DNA of 64,000 nucleotides, from contig NW_025944371.1 of the NCBI RefSeq assembly GCF_000764305.2, forward strand, positions 2,145-66,144, given 5' to 3'. Shown in pieces: positions 1 to 13,872 of this stretch. Within the stretch, counting starts at the first letter, position 1. The number at the start of each line of letters is the position of its first letter. Both the position numbers and the translations under genes were made by a program. Below the pieces are notes generated by a model that saw nothing but the letters and a program-made list of their open reading frames with translations, was not told where the DNA came from and searched no databases. The DNA is from Hyalella azteca (taxonomy: Eukaryota; Arthropoda; Malacostraca; Amphipoda; Hyalellidae).

Positions 1-675
1 GCGTTACATGAATCGCGTTACATGAATTGCGTTACATGAATTGCGTTACATGAATCGCGTTACATGAATCGCGTTACATGAATCGCGTTACATGAATTGC
101 GTTACATGAATCGCGTTACATGAATCGCGTTACGTGAATCGCGTTACATGAATCGCGTTACATGAATCGCGTTACATGAATCGCTTCACATGAATCGCGT
201 TACATGAATCGCTTTACCTGAATCGCGTTACTTGAATCACTTTACGTGAATCGCTTTACGTGAATCGCGTTACCTGAATCGCGTTACATGAATCGCGTTA
301 CATGAATCGCGTTGCGTGAATCGCTTTACCTGAATCGCGTTACATGAACCGCGTTACATGAATCGCTTTACCTGAATCGCGTTACGTGAATCGCGTTACA
401 TGAATCGCTTTACCTGAATCGCGTTACATGAATCGCTTTACCTGAATCGCGTTACATGAATCACTTTACGTGAATCGCTTTACGTGAATCGCGTTACATG
501 AATCGCGTTACATGAATCGCTTTACGTGAATCGCGTTACATGAACCGCGTTACATGAATCGCGTTACATGAATCGCGTTACATGAACCGCGTAATGAGTC
601 GCGTTACATGAACCGCGTCACATGAATCGCGTTACATGAGTCGCGTTACATGAACCGCGTCACATGAATCGCGTT
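1..675. repeat. 14-bp minisatellite (GCGTTACATGAATC)n, open at window edge
   Basis: About 48 head-to-tail units, starting at base 1, so the array continues outside. Units vary mainly at GCG/GCT, TAC/CAC and ACATG/ACCTG/ACGTG; the left part is more uniform, the right end more diverged. Confidence 0.97.
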
Positions 676-3600
676 ATATCACATGGCCATGCGACATGAG
701 CTTTTATCGCTGATAAAAGGCTGCCCGTGTAAGATTTTTATCTCGTCCTCATTAATTTTTGTTTTGATGGGAATGTTTTTGATACGCCATGCAAGTATGT
801 TGCTGCTTGAGGGACAGGAAATTTATTATCAATATAGACTCGTGCTATTTTTTCCATTAGAAAAGAAATGATTTCCTTATGTTAAATTACAAGCTGAAAT
901 GAAAATATATTACAGCGAACAATGCAGTTTATATATATAGGTTTCTCATATTTATAATTTGTTGTAAGCTTTCAGTGCATGGTTATAATAAGCCCCCCCA
1001 AGTCCTATTCCCGATATCTTGCGTTTACATTCATTATCTTTATTTTTATATTCGTTTACCTAACTTCAAGTCTAATGGTCGAATGAAATTTAACAGACAT
1101 GGAGTAACCAAACAAGCCTGGTTTTTAGCGAGGAACTTTTTATTTCTATGTTTATGGCGTGCTCTTTCTTGATGGAAGATCTGACGTGTACATTGCTTCA
1201 TGGTCTGTCGTGTCATGCACTCAATTGCTGGACGATGAGTGGCCCCTGGAACACCTGGACTCGTCATGTGGGGCGGCCATGAGTCACTGGGATACAGTGT
1301 AGCAAGTGTGCCATCTCTACCAGCCTGAGCTGTCATAAATGCTTCATTGCTCTAAATTATTATTTGATAATATTATGATTACGAGCCGTCTATAGCTCTA
1401 TTACTTTGCAAATATACGCTTAAATGATCTTATTCATCGATATTTACTTCTAAATATTAAAAACTGTAGGGAAATCGGTAGAAAAGTTTGGTCTCTGTTA
1501 TATACATGATTTATGAGGCCTGTATACCGCTGAGTCACAGGCACCCGTAGCCCCGCAGCTTGGGGTTGTGAGAGCCACACCTGCTCGACCTCGCGCGCAC
1601 ACCTGTAGCCTGTGCACCTGCTGCCGCCGCACTCTCTCTAAACAAACATGCCGTCCGTGTTATCATGGCCCCGCTCCCATTTAGCGGGATAAGCAGGACT
1701 ACAAACAAGGCGCCCGTGTATGTGTGACATGAACATGACGGCAAACCCGCCGTACGTGTTTTCAGAACCATGTTCTCGCTACCGTTCAACATGATTAGCA
1801 TGACAATAACTGCTCGGCGTTCGTTGTATTGTTTGGGTTATCTAAGCCGCTGTCCCCGCGTGGAGGGACAATGAACGATCTAGTGAGCCCCGCATTGGTG
1901 TCTGTATGTGCTTATAATTTTAGCCCAGAGCTGTGTGAAAACATGAATAAATTAAAGCCACGGTTGTGACATTTAAAGACCTGTTGATTCGTTGAGTTAC
2001 TCAAATGCCAGAGTGTCCAACGGATGGTATTTCTTTAGTCAAGCGCCAAGTGAGATATGATTCAGAATTTGTTTTTATGGAACGCTTCGGTTGGTGAGAG
2101 TCCTCATGAAGCAAACCATCGGGTGGCACGAAGCTAAAATATGTATGTTTTTGTCTGCATTTAAGGACCGTTTTCACCGCCATCTACACGCCCGTTAATA
2201 AACTTGATTAGAGAGGAGGAAATGCGAATGTTGATTAAGGTGTGATTTGGGAGAGAACGCGATTAGCAAGAATATGACGAAGTGGTTGGGGGGGGGGGAA
2301 TTTTGGGTTGTTTAGGTTAAAATCAAAACGACGCTGCTTTGTGGGTTGCGGGGTATATAAACAGCTATGCTTGCGTCAGGAGGCAGTCTCGAACCGCCAG
2401 CGAGCCAACTGAATGGCCGCAGGGTAATTGTCTGTAGTTGGGTCTCGTGACCAAGTTTGTGGTCGGAGTAGTGTTGCTGTGCTAGGCGAGACTGCCATGG
2501 GAAACATACGCTGATGAACGACGAGATTTGCAACTATAATAAGCCGGCGGAAGCTTCATGAAATGATTCCGAAGATACCCCCGAACACCTATATGCGCTT
2601 TAACGAAAATATCAGAAAATACAACAGCGGACGAGTTAAAAATCGACGACGACACGACGCCCTCCGAAGAATCTACTATGCTACTCGAGTTAAATTAATC
2701 AGCTCTCCCCATAGTTAAAACTATTCGACAGCCCAACTCTCCAGCATCGTTCTGACTTTAGCCGTTTTACGGACCTCGAGCTCCGGGACTGACTCCACCA
2801 TAGGTCGGGAGTCAGCACCAGCAGCACAGTCGCGTCAAGAAATACATTTGATGGGCGACAAAACAAGGATTCACAAAGGCACGCGAGACCGTCGAATTAA
2901 TAACACGGCGGAGCAAGTTACGGCGAAGTCGAGTGTCCGGGTGTATGTCACTCTCCGGGAACATAACTTTCAAATTAAATTATACGTAAACTATTGTCTG
3001 TAGCAACCTGAAGACGTTTGTACGCAACAGAGAACATTTTAAAGTTGTCGTACGTGGCGACAACTATCAGTGCAAGTCATTTTGCGCTCACTAGAACTTA
3101 TATCCTTTTTGGATAGGGTTGTGTGACAATATTGCTCCGGTTACTCATGTCAAGCGGTAGAGGGTTAAGTTATGCAGTTCTTTTATTTTCGTAAAGGCGG
3201 ATATTTTAGCAGAGAGCGACCAGTCAGTATCGGTGTTATACTTAGATATTGACAATAACTTTATCCAATTTCTGTACATAGGTATTTGTCTGATTTATTA
3301 TTTCGGTCTTATTCCTAGCTATTGAAAAAAATCCGTTCAATTTCTATACTTAGATCTATCTCTGATTTTTATAATATAGGTCGTGTCGAATCTTTCCACG
3401 TGTTGTGATTTTTCCTCCTATAAATTCGTTATTGCCGGATAGAGGATCTTTGTGTGCCATTATAGATACGGCCGAAACCTGACAAATAAATGAATAAATT
3501 TCCTCGAAAAAAAGAGATCGAAAATTTCGCTTATTTAAACTTATTATTATTCAATTAGTTTATTTAATTAGCTTATTTAATTATTTTCAATTAGTTTATT

Positions 3601-6050
3601 TAATAATTAGCTGAAAATTATTTATGACTTATTATATCCGATGGCGTCCAAAATATTCTGATGAGCTAAAAATAAGTGAGCATATAGAACTTTTTGCAAC
3701 TATTCAAAACCAAGTTCTATCTAAATAGGCTTCAGGGTACTAGGGAAATGGCAATGGATACGAAAAAATATCTTTTATTAACTCCGGACGACGGCTAAGG
3801 TTGTACGAGCGGGCAATCTCATGAGTCTAGTAGTTGCATTAGGTCTTGCTTTGAGTCTCCTAATGACCTCAGTGACAGCGTGGGTTGCTCCTTCCTGTAG
3901 TAACGCTACTCGGAGCATCTAATTCTGTTTTACTCATGTACAAGATTGTGTTATACCATTGACAAATTTTGTAGTTATTCCGCTTTCATCGATTTGTGAT
4001 TGTTATAGCTTTTAAATTGATATTATTCACTGCATAGCCTGTTGCATTCTTCTAAGGGCGCCATTCTATCGCTCTTTGTAGTGCCATTAACTGATTACTC
4101 TCCTGCATCATAGTTGTCACCTACACAATCTACAATCTCTAAGCACGGTGGGACAGTGACGATCTCGGTGATGAATTGAACACATCCATGGTCGCCAATA
4201 GATCGCAGGAAATTAACCGACGAGACAAGGCAGTGTATGAACGACCGACAAGCAATGCCAGTGTCTCATGATATGCAGCACTGAAGATTTTTGAAAATTA
4301 TGCATAGGCTGATGTCAGTTACTAAAGCGTGAGACGTACGTGCCGCGATGATCAACTGATGTTTGCTTGGATCGTCGGAATTCACGTGATCTCATGAATG
4401 TCAATGAGCTCCTTGCTATGAGAAGTTCGTACTAGGGCATTGAAACTACATTTCGACACAAGTTTAAACATAACGTCGGGTTTGTGTTTTACCTTACGAT
4501 TCCTGGTTCCATGAAGACATTGGGTCTCTCAAACTACAATGCTGATGAACGGCGAATTATTATTGGTAGCTACAAGAGGGCTTTGTACAGCGTGTCCCAC
4601 AAAAGGGGAATTTATCACTGCAGCGTTTCGGTCAATCTGCTTGTCACTAAGAGGAACATTGAGTTATAGAGTAATCGAGTTATTGCCAAACTAACAACAT
4701 TATTACATCATTGCATTAGTGAATTGCTGAAGTGCAGCAACTGCTAATGACTGCGATTTTACAGTTCATAGATTGTCATTGGACCAAATCAAGCCGACGT
4801 GCTTGACGGTCTACATCATTGAGCCACTCACCTAAGTTTAAATATTTGTCTATAGTGGCTGTAGATGGCAGTCCTCGAAATTTGAGGTAAAACCTGGACC
4901 AGATTGAGATAAAGCCGGGATTAATTCTAGACTCAGCACCCGGAATTTTTTGCACCTTCAGCAACCACCAAAACATGAATATCATCGGTACACCTTATTT
5001 CGATTTTTTTTTCATTTGGGATATGTTAGTATGATAATCTTACGTTAATCTTGGTCTACATACGCACATTCTTGCTTCCTTAGGCAAATGTTATTTGAAT
5101 ATTTACCTGGTACAAATCCCGTACGAGGCGCAGCTTTGTGGTCACTCGGATTTATCGAAGACGTTGTGTGAACGAGGCCGCCGGAGTGTTGGGCTTTGTT
5201 TGCTGACCAGCTTGTGATGAGCTTGACATTAAGGTTTTTTGTCGTACGTCTTGGTTTGGAGGAACCTCACAGCGCTGTTCGTCACGCGCCGCTTGCGCTT
5301 ACATAGCGTGCAATAAAACCTGTGTTTATGAACTTGGCTTGGCATAGTGACAATTACTTGCGCTGGGACAATCATGACTGAATCTCAAGAGTGACGTGCA
5401 ACTTGAGTTTTTGTTTGTTTTTCAGTCATGATTATAGAACTGTCCGAGACTGAGCTGCACAACTATGACTTAAGTTCTACTGAAGTATGTAATTGGTGTT
5501 TTGGAGTTGGATATTGCATATAAAGTTAAATATATTTTTTTAGCTTGTAGAATATTTACATCAGTAAATGATTTCAAAAATGTTCAATCGTTAACGGCAA
5601 ATATATTGTTTTACAACGAAATTTTTCATCTGAATTTTTTTCTTGGTTGCGAGTCTCGGAACCAACCTGTCTCTCTAGTGTAGTGAATCTTTTACACGTT
5701 GACTACGTATTGGTACATATGCGTACCACGAAATGTATTTCTCCATGAAGTAGTGGTACATAATTCAGGTTGCCTAAAATCGGCCAAATCCGAGAACAAA
5801 AAAGGCCAAAAAAGGCCGATAATTCAATGTATACTAGTTTATTTGTAGGTTCCGCTATAAAAATTCCATTTATTTTCTTTTTGCAGTATTTAAAATTTAA
5901 TTAGGAAGTATCCCTATCAAATTTTAGCCGGCCAACGCAATTAAGAAAAACTAAATCACGGAAATTGTCCGGAAAAAAGGACCGTATGGTAAACTTGCTT
6001 AAAAAAAGTACAAAAAATGAAATAATAGTACAAGATGAATCAATCGTAGT
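676..6050. other. No recognisable gene
   Basis: Only short frames without coding bias. Visible: an 11-G run near 2290, a TTTATTTAATTA-rich patch near 3530-3610, and an inverted repeat near 5370-5440 (ATCATGACTGA ... TCAGTCATGAT). Confidence 0.5.
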
Positions 6051-6054
6051 CAAC

Positions 6055-6236
6055 GTGTTAAATGCCTTTTGCATGCCACGTAATATTTTTAATGATTTTT
6101 GCATGTCACGTAATTCTTTAAATGTCTTTAGCATGTCACGTAATATTTTAAATGTCTTTTGCATGGCACGTAATTCTTTAAATGCCGTGTGCACGCCACG
6201 TAATTATTGAACTGCTTTGTGCATGCCACGAGAGAT
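6055..6236. repeat. About 30-bp imperfect tandem repeat, six units
   Basis: Units run GCATG(C/T)CACGTAAT... followed by a T/A-rich half ending in AAATG. Because 30 is a multiple of 3, the units read as a 10-residue repeat on both strands; flanks give no coding support. Confidence 0.9.
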
Positions 6237-6970
6237 TCCACGTGTCAATTGCATTCCCACTGCTTTCATAAACCGCTTCCGGGTTCAGCGGGGCGACCTC
6301 CTTAAATTCCCATCCCAATATTGAGGCTTGAAAGCCCCAATGTTCAGCATCATCGTCTCCATATAGCCAGCGAAGAATGTTCCCTTTATTCCCTCAAGAT
6401 TATTATTAACATTTAATGTTACTATTATTATTTTAATATTATTTGTTCGTGTTACCATATTAGGCTACTAATATATTATCAATTGATGAATAACGCAACT
6501 TGTTTGAAGTTTAATATTTTTATATTTATTTGTTTTTATAGCTTTGCTACAAAAAAACGATAAAGTATCAGCCAACATTAGCTGTAGATTTTATTTTGTT
6601 TTGTAGACTAACATGATCATGTACGATGCAGTTGCAGAATGTATGCGCCACGATGTATATATGTGTTATTTAGCCTCCCATCACCCACTATTAACTTACA
6701 AATAACTGACCAGCCATCGTTTATGTTATCCTGATATCTTCGCGTTTCTTCCGATATTCCCCATCATTTGCTCAACTAATACTCGGGTTTATATCATTAG
6801 TTTTCTTATCCAGAATTTGAGTGCAAAGAAAACTTCAATTAGATTTCCAAAATTTTTGTGTCAACTGTGAAGAGTGGAACGACCTGCCTGAATATTAACT
6901 GACGTTAGGCATTGACATTGTCGGTCTCGGAGGTCTGGCGGGGTCAGCTTTGGCGGACCTCGATCGATAG

Positions 6971-7323
6971 ACCCTTGTGTGGGTGACCTGACCCTTGTGT
7001 GGGTGACCTGACCCTTGTGTGGGTGACCTGACCCTTGTGTGGGTGACCTGACCCTTGTGTGGGTGACCGGACCCTTGTGTGGGTGACCTGACCTTTGTGT
7101 GGGTGACCTGACCTTGTGTGAGTGACCTGACCCTTGTGGGTGACCTGACCCTTGTGTGGGTGACCTGACCCTTGTGTGGATGACCTGACCCTTGTGTGGG
7201 TTACCTGAACCTTGTGTTGGTAACCTGACCCTTGTGTTGGTGACCTGACCCTTGTATGGGTGACCTGACCCTTGTGTGGGTGACCTGACCCTTGTGTGGG
7301 TGACCTGACCCTTGTGTTGGTGA
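6971..7323. repeat. 20-bp minisatellite (ACCCTTGTGTGGGTGACCTG)n
   Basis: About 18 units, some one to three bases short (near 7110-7140) or with GTTGGT for GTGGGT. Followed by a short duplicated AGAAGTGACGTTGT segment at 7330-7385. Confidence 0.96.
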
Positions 7324-7727
7324 CAGGAAGAGAAGTGACGTTGTCACTTGAGAAGTGACGTCCTGAGGAAGAGAAGTGACGTTGTATTTTATACTTTCAC
7401 TCAATAATTGCTTAAGTTCTGCCGTCCATGTTCTCTGGTGTCGGGTTTCACTCGTTTTTGTAGCAACATCAAACGTTCGAAGTGCAATCACATGAATATT
7501 CGAGGTTCGTAACGGTTATAGTTGCCTGGGTGACGTGGTTATGAAGCACGCTTGCGTGACTGCGTTCATAAACTGGCTGTGTTAGGTGCTTTTAGGACAT
7601 TTTAGTTTGCGCGCAACTGCGAGGCGCTCGTATAGAGCGACGGTGACCTTCGCAAGTGGCGTTACAATGAAGCTGTTACCAGCGAATGCAGCCTTGCCGG
7701 CCGCGAGCCTCATCCACTCTCGCTGAN

Positions 7728-8154
7728 TCTCGGCGCTGATATCAAGAGCATTGTGCGCGTTCTCGGCGCTGATATCAAGAGCATTGTGCGCGTTCTCGGC
7801 GCTGATATCAAGAGCATTGTGCGCGTTCTCGGCGCTGATATCAAGAGCATTGTGCGCGTTCTCGGCGCTGATATCAAGAGCATTGTGCGCGTTCTCGGCG
7901 CTGATATCAAGAGCATTGTGCGCGTTCTCGGCGCTGATATCAAGAGCATTGTGCGCGTTCTCGGCGCTGATATCAAGAGCATTGTGCGCGTTCTCGGCGC
8001 TGATATCAAGAGCATTGTGCGCGTTCTCGGCGCTGATATCAAGAGCATTGTGCGCGTTCTCGGCGCTGATATCAAGAGCATTGTGCGCGTTCTCGGCGCT
8101 GATATCAAGAGCATTGTGCGCGTTATCGGCGCTGATTCTAAAAGCATTGTACGC
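7728..8154. repeat. 33-bp minisatellite, almost identical units, next to an N
   Basis: About 13 units carrying CTCGGCGCTGATATCAAGAG and ATTGTGCGC; only the last is clearly diverged. The only N of the window (7727) touches its left edge, suggesting a gap or a collapsed array. Since 33 is 3n and units lack stops, frames on both strands stay open (for example VLGADIKSIVR), but there is no independent sign of a gene. Confidence 0.95.
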
Positions 8155-10060
8155 TTGACGCGATGAAGTGGCACGCAGTATTGACCGTCATCTACACGTG
8201 CACAAACAAGCGAGACGAGCAGCAGAGCGCCTGCCATGGGGTGCCTGCCGTCGCGTGGCAGCGAGCGCTGTGTTCGGCCTGTCGATGGCAACGAAGGCGG
8301 TCACTGGGCCGAGGACGGCTCCGGAGCTAAAGGTCGCGTCTTCTGAGGGCCTCCAACTGCCGCTCTTTACGTACAATTAGCTCGACGTTGAAGTCGTTTC
8401 GAATAATAGAGCTGCTAAAATTATACGTGAAGCTTTACCTGTAAGTTACCTGTAATCGGGTCTGTTTGAAATTATGTCAGAGATGATAGCAATTTGAGTA
8501 AGAAACATACGGTTCTGCTTCGTTTGATCTGCATTTGTTAGATAGACGAGTAATATGAGAGAATGTTTCTTCTGAGAATTCTTATATTTTAACACTGGTT
8601 GCTCTTTCCGTAGATTTATATTGAGATCCATCCATTTTGAAGCTGCTATTATTCTCCCCAAACTTTATATATCTGATGAAAATCTTACTTCGACGAAATT
8701 TGTGGACGATTTAATCCTATTAAGTTCAAAACTTTGTTTAATTTTTGAATTCTTGGACAGTGTTCGATATATTATGATGGAAAAATGTCGAGACAAATGC
8801 AGTGAATTTTATAAATCAGCTGAAGTCATATCATGAAAATGGCTGCTTGTTTAATCAATTGTTTTAGGTTTCATAAATTTCGCATAGTAAGGATGATAGA
8901 TTAGCTTACTAATCAACTAGAGCCTACTGGGTATTTCTTGGACTGCTGGTGTGTGTCGGGTGTTTCTGTTGTGTCTGATGCACATTGTACAGTTTTAATT
9001 TTACCCCAGGGTCGACAATGAGTTTGAGCGGCACAAATTATTCTAGGTTCGCGAAGTGCAAATGTCTTTCCACGACGTGTGATAAATTTGTGATTTGCCT
9101 GGCGTGTCTGTCCAAGTTTACGAATCATGCTTCAGTGTCCTACGGTTTGTATTGAGCAAGTTTGAGTGTCTATAAATTTCAGTAACAAATATCGATGAAT
9201 TTATTAAAGCTGGAAAAAAGTATAAAAAAAATCCGTAATTGGGTTATAATCATTTGTCGGTGTTTGTTCAGCTTGGTTGAATTTGACATTTTTGTCATTG
9301 CTTAATCTAGGCTTACTGATTTCTAATCGTTGTTAATCCGCCAATTTTTTCTAGGAGCTAAAAATCCTGGCTTGATTCGAAATTCCTCTTACCACTTGTA
9401 TGATTTCCGGTATATATGAATTTTTAAGTGCTTTCATCGCACTTTCTTTACATTTAAATCGTTCCGTATAATGGTGGTGTCATATATATGATTTAAACAT
9501 GTTTTTGCCTTACTTAAATTTTAAAATCCGCAAGCTTTCATGTATTAAGCTAGTCTCGTATGCTAGTTGCAAGAGTAATAGTCTGGTCACACGAACTCTT
9601 GGCAGGGGTCGAGTTGTCGACAATATCGCTAGGCAACCTGAGAACCTTGACCGAATATAAAGCCTGTGAGGTCACAGCGAGTGCATATCTACAGCTAACG
9701 GTGCTATACCTTCTATACCCGAGACGGATCGAAGTGAGTTCATCGACTAAGAAATACTCACTACTCGATTTACTCGAGTTTTTGATTGCAAGTACAAGTA
9801 ACTGCAATCATGTCTCTGTCTCATTCCAGTCGATGAATTGCTTTCACTTGCGGGGACAATAATCCCGGGATCATTAGTTAAAAATCGATTTCGGTTATGA
9901 TTATTTTGCAAGATTGCATAGAGCTGGCCGCTTAAAAAAGGACATATGGACAGTAAACCATCGTCAACGATATTATGGTATGTTCGGTACTTCCGGCCGT
10001 CTATAAAACTTTAATGGGCCCAGGCTTATTACGCAAGATTGAGTGTCCAGCGATGTTGCC
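8155..10060. other. No recognisable gene
   Basis: Short uncharacterised frames only; no array, no conserved motif seen. Confidence 0.45.
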
Positions 10061-10066
10061 GAGCAT

Positions 10067-10153
10067 TGGAGTGCATTGCACTGCAGCATGAGAGTGCATT
10101 GCACTGCAGCGTGAGAGTGCATTGCACTGCAGCATGAGAGTGCATTGCACTGT
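10067..10153. repeat. 23-bp tandem repeat, nearly four units
   Basis: Units GAGTGCATTGCACTGCAGCA plus TGA. Each unit contains a short near-palindrome (GTGCATTGCAC) and a PstI-type CTGCAG. Confidence 0.92.
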
Positions 10154-11097
10154 CTGCCCTGACATTCGCTGACATTAGGATCTAACTCACCGTGCCCTTT
10201 AGGCTCTGAACTGTTGCGTCGCGAGTTCCCGTATCTATCATTCGTCATGGGTCCGTGATTAAGAATTCAGTTGTTCCATTCTGGGTCGAACGACATGTAC
10301 TCGACATGTGAAAGAAGATTCAGGTGGTGTTATCTTGCCCTACAAACCCGGAACTAAAGCTCTGTAAGTTGTTATTGAGGAGCAAGCTGTTCTAAGCTCA
10401 AATCGCTTAGCAATAACTTCATTTCTGAGGAATTTTTTTTGGAAGGGATCCTGTAGTTGCTGACTATGTTCTCGGTGTTGTGATTTCCTTCGTTTGTTTC
10501 TGCGTCCCGATGACGGTCATATTAAATTTAAATTTTTGTCGCTGGTGTGGTTCGAGTTAATATTTCATGGAAATCGAGATCATTATAATACTATATATAC
10601 GACTAATAAGAACGAGCTTCAAGTTATTGTGCAGTCAAATCCGCGCGTTTGCGCTCACATAAGCATTAACTGCCCTTCCATTATAGGGAGTTAATTTTAT
10701 TAAATTGTAGAATTATTAAAAATCTAAAGTTGATCAATTATTTCAGACGTGATGGCCGCGACGAGAGTCGCTGTCTGACGCAGCCTCACCTCATCGTTAC
10801 GTTGGCATGTGCGTATTTGGGCCAGGCTTCCATGTCTTCACGTTGTAAATTCTGAGAATATTTATGCATTAATGAAACTTGGATTGCTTTTTTGTCGGTA
10901 CTTAATAGGTCGCTAAGTGTATTTTTAACTTTAAGTCATGAAAAATTTGTGAATGTTATGTACAACTCCTTATGTTTACGAAGTCCCAAACGTGAATTCT
11001 GTTACTCGTAATTTTTCGCGCGATAAATTTTGTGGCATTGTATTTCAATACTAAAAGTTTCGTATTACGTCGTGCAGGTGGCGCTGGTGTGCGCTAG
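10154..11097. other. No recognisable gene
   Basis: AT-rich, short frames only. Confidence 0.4.
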
Positions 11098-11544
11098 ATG
11101 GCCTCAGAACCTGGGCCCTCCTCCTCACCTCTTCCCCAACCTCACGTGTCCCCTCGCATCCCCAGCACGCTGCTTTATTCCTCATCCTCGAAAGACGCTC
11201 CCTTGACGTCAGAGCTGCGGCTGATCCCGTCCAACCACTCGGTGGTGTTCCCTTCTGCTGCAACTTCCTCTCTGGAAAAAGTCTCGGCGTATCAGCGCTC
11301 GCTGGTCGCTTGTGATAATAAGCAAGTTCAAGTGCATCCGTGTTCTTTGATATCGCGTAGACGCGGCCTCGTCCATCGTGGTCTTAGGAAGGTCTTGGTG
11401 ATACCTGGGCGTGGTAAAGCTTTGACGAGACTCGCGTGTCGAGATAAGGAGTCGTTGTACGTAACCTGTTGTTCCAGTTTATTCATTGCGAGAAGAATTT
11501 CCACAAAAGTTCTTCGCTCGCCACTAAAACTTTGTCATTTGTGA
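11098..11544 (+). other. Possible upstream coding exon (weak)
   Basis: An ATG at 11098 opens a 148-codon frame rich in Ser and Pro. Its first 60 or so codons favour C or G at the third position, as the real exons of this gene do, while the later part loses this bias. It lies about 400 bp upstream of the open N-terminal exon ending at 12705, which lacks an early ATG of its own, so it could supply the start. No strong donor is visible; AAG|GTCTTG at 11392 is weak but ends in phase 0, which would suit an acceptor at 11937. It has no recognised domain and may be a chance frame. Confidence 0.22.
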
Positions 11545-11936
11545 TCCGCTTGCATGAAGCGAGAACCAAGAAGAACGCAAGCGTACCGTTACAAGTTCTG
11601 CGTTCAGTCGATGACGGAAATTAATTTACATTTTGGCGTAGCTTTGATCTGATGTGCCTTCGACGTTCTCTTCATTTACAGATACTTTTTTAACGGAGTG
11701 AATATTTTAAATTGTGTCGTTTTAATTTTACTTCAAGTTTTACGGGTATTGAAATTATAGTCGCTAAATTCGAAAAGAAATTGAAACTAACTCTTTACAA
11801 AATTGAAAAAAAAGTTTGGGCCAGACATCAGAAATCGTTTCCGTTCAATGACGTGGCTTTCATTAAAAATGATCTGAAGCTTGAAAAATAGTGAGGGAAT
11901 CCTAAATCCGAGCGCTAAATTTTGCCCGTCCCTAAG

Positions 11937-12705
11937 AAGTTTAAGATAGAATTTTCGACAAGAAAGTTGAATTCCGCTGCCATCACGGAGCCTCGCCGCT
12001 TTAATCCTCATCCCGTGAGGAAGTCCCTGGCTCCCATTGATGAAGGTTCCCCACCTCCCTCTCCTCCCGAACTCCCGGAGACGCCTAATCCCCAGAGCTC
12101 GATTTTCTCCTTCCGACGCTCAGGCCCCACGAGCAACACCGGCGTCGTCAGCGTGCAGGAATATCCAAGCCTCGACCCTGCATTTGTACCTTATTCGCCT
12201 GACGTCTACTCTGCACCGCAAGTTAGGCCAGTGACACAACTTGAACCACAATCCCTCAAGCCATCCGAGCCGCAAATAGCCGATTATTTTTCGTCTTCCG
12301 AGTTTTCGAATTTCTTCGGCAAGTCCAAACAGATTTCTGACTCTGAGAACCCAGCTCGACTTTTGTCTCCGGAGTATCCGCCTTCTAAGTTCCGGCGAAA
12401 TTCCCTAGACGGACCCACAGACAACACCTCACCAGAACCTCTTCTAAACTCCACCCCGCCCACCAAACGCAAGAACTCTCAGCTTCCCCGGACCCCAAAC
12501 TCTTCCCCTCCTACCAAACGCAAGAACTCCTTGCTTGCCCGATCACTGGGATCTTCGTCAAAGGTTTCTGCCTTCAAACCTCGCGACTCCAAGTCTTCTG
12601 AGCCTCCGTCGCGGTGTTGCTTCACCTGCTGCTGCGCCTCGGACCAACCAAAACCCCTTAAACCGCCTCCTGAAATGGGACCTTTAGCCAGCGATTCCAA
12701 TATCG
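11937..12705 (+). CDS. ATP8B: Alternative N-terminal exon of the ATP8B gene (Pro/Ser-rich, cysteine cluster)
   Basis: A frame is open from 11919 to a strong donor, G|GTGAGT, at 12706. There is no early ATG, so translation must start in an upstream exon; a plausible acceptor is the pyrimidine-rich stretch ending in AAG at 11936. The peptide is disordered-looking and rich in Pro and Ser, with RRNS, KRKNS (twice) and similar basophilic kinase-type sites, a duplicated PPTKRKNS segment, and a cysteine cluster CCFTCCC near the end that could be palmitoylated. The exon ends after one base of a codon (g), which joins to the first two bases (ag) of the exon at 28775 to make Glu. That is exactly the phase of the other N-terminal exon (24331). 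It is therefore likely an alternative N-terminus of the flippase; an unrelated gene is the alternative. Confidence 0.55.
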
Positions 12706-13872
12706 GTGAGTATTCAACGTAGTAATAACATCAGGGGCACATTGCTGAAGATTTATCCCCTTGTGTTATTATTCTTTGGGGCTCTAAATCTGGGGTATTG
12801 CGTCGGTGAGCACAATGCGCTTACAGTCTACTGTCCAACACACGGTGATAGGTATTCAAGTCAATTTTCCTTATGCTGTAAATTGTCAAAATCAGGGCCC
12901 TAAAAATAAAAATATCTGCTTGCAGTTTTGTATATGGGTTGATTTGATGAATGATCTTTGTGCAATGTGCTGCGCGGTTCAGTCGACTTGGGTTTCACTT
13001 ATTTTTCAGTGTATGCTCAATGATCGTTTTCTATGAAGAAATCGAGAAGAAAATTGTCCGCAAATGAGCTACTACTAGCAAATAACTCATTTAACATCAA
13101 TTTTACTAAAGGTCATTTAAATCGAAAAAATATTTATAATTGTAGTTATAGATTTTATTTCGTCTCGCATTTTATGATGCGCCATTATTGCTTTCGATTT
13201 AGGTAAGTTTGTCTCTTTCGAATTAGTTCCATTCCCTATGTTTCTTGCTTGGTACAGCAATCATCACCAATCCGTGGTAGGTGAGATACGCGATGGGGAA
13301 TTAATGGACTGTTAATACTCATTGAAGTACTTATATTGCAACTGTTTGAAAAATTTTCGTTGTTTGCAAGTGTTTACGAACAACTTTTTACACTCCTGCC
13401 GATCGACTTCCTCAGAAACCGGTGAAGATCCTCGAATGATTTTTCTCATTGATATTTATGGAAAACCAGAAATATCAGTGAAGCCGCGACACTGCAAAGG
13501 ATTATTGTATGTGTAAACAGGTACTCCTGCTTGTGGGAAGGTCTTAAAAAATATAACTCGGTACCACTCGCTGCAGTGAGTGAGAGTGAGCGCATTTTCT
13601 CAAAATCGACGAAAACGTGAAGGCACAGACAGACGGACAGACGGACGGACAGACATGACGAGCACAATAGCGCCTTTTTTCCATAAATGAGAAATGCGCT
13701 AAAAATGTTCTTTAACAACCAGTCTTTCTCCAAATTATATTACGCGAATAAATTATTATATTTTATATCGGATAATCGAATTAAAGATGTCTTATTTATC
13801 TATTTAAAAACAATTTCAGTATTAGAGATTGATATTTATTGAAAATTCGTTCCGACAGTCCGTCCCAAAAGT

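Noticed and set aside
5370..5440. ATCATGACTGA/TCAGTCATGAT inverted repeat as a transposon
   Set aside because: Arms are short and no target duplication or family ends are visible.
6971..7323. CRISPR-like array
   Set aside because: Units are contiguous without unique spacers, in a eukaryotic gene context; it is a minisatellite.
7710..8291. 193-residue minus-strand frame over the 33-bp array
   Set aside because: Its openness is explained by the 3n, stop-free repeat unit; no start context, splice signals or homology.
13622..13656. GACAGACGG repeat as a functional element
   Set aside because: Simple low-complexity run, common in mobile-element tails; nothing more to support.
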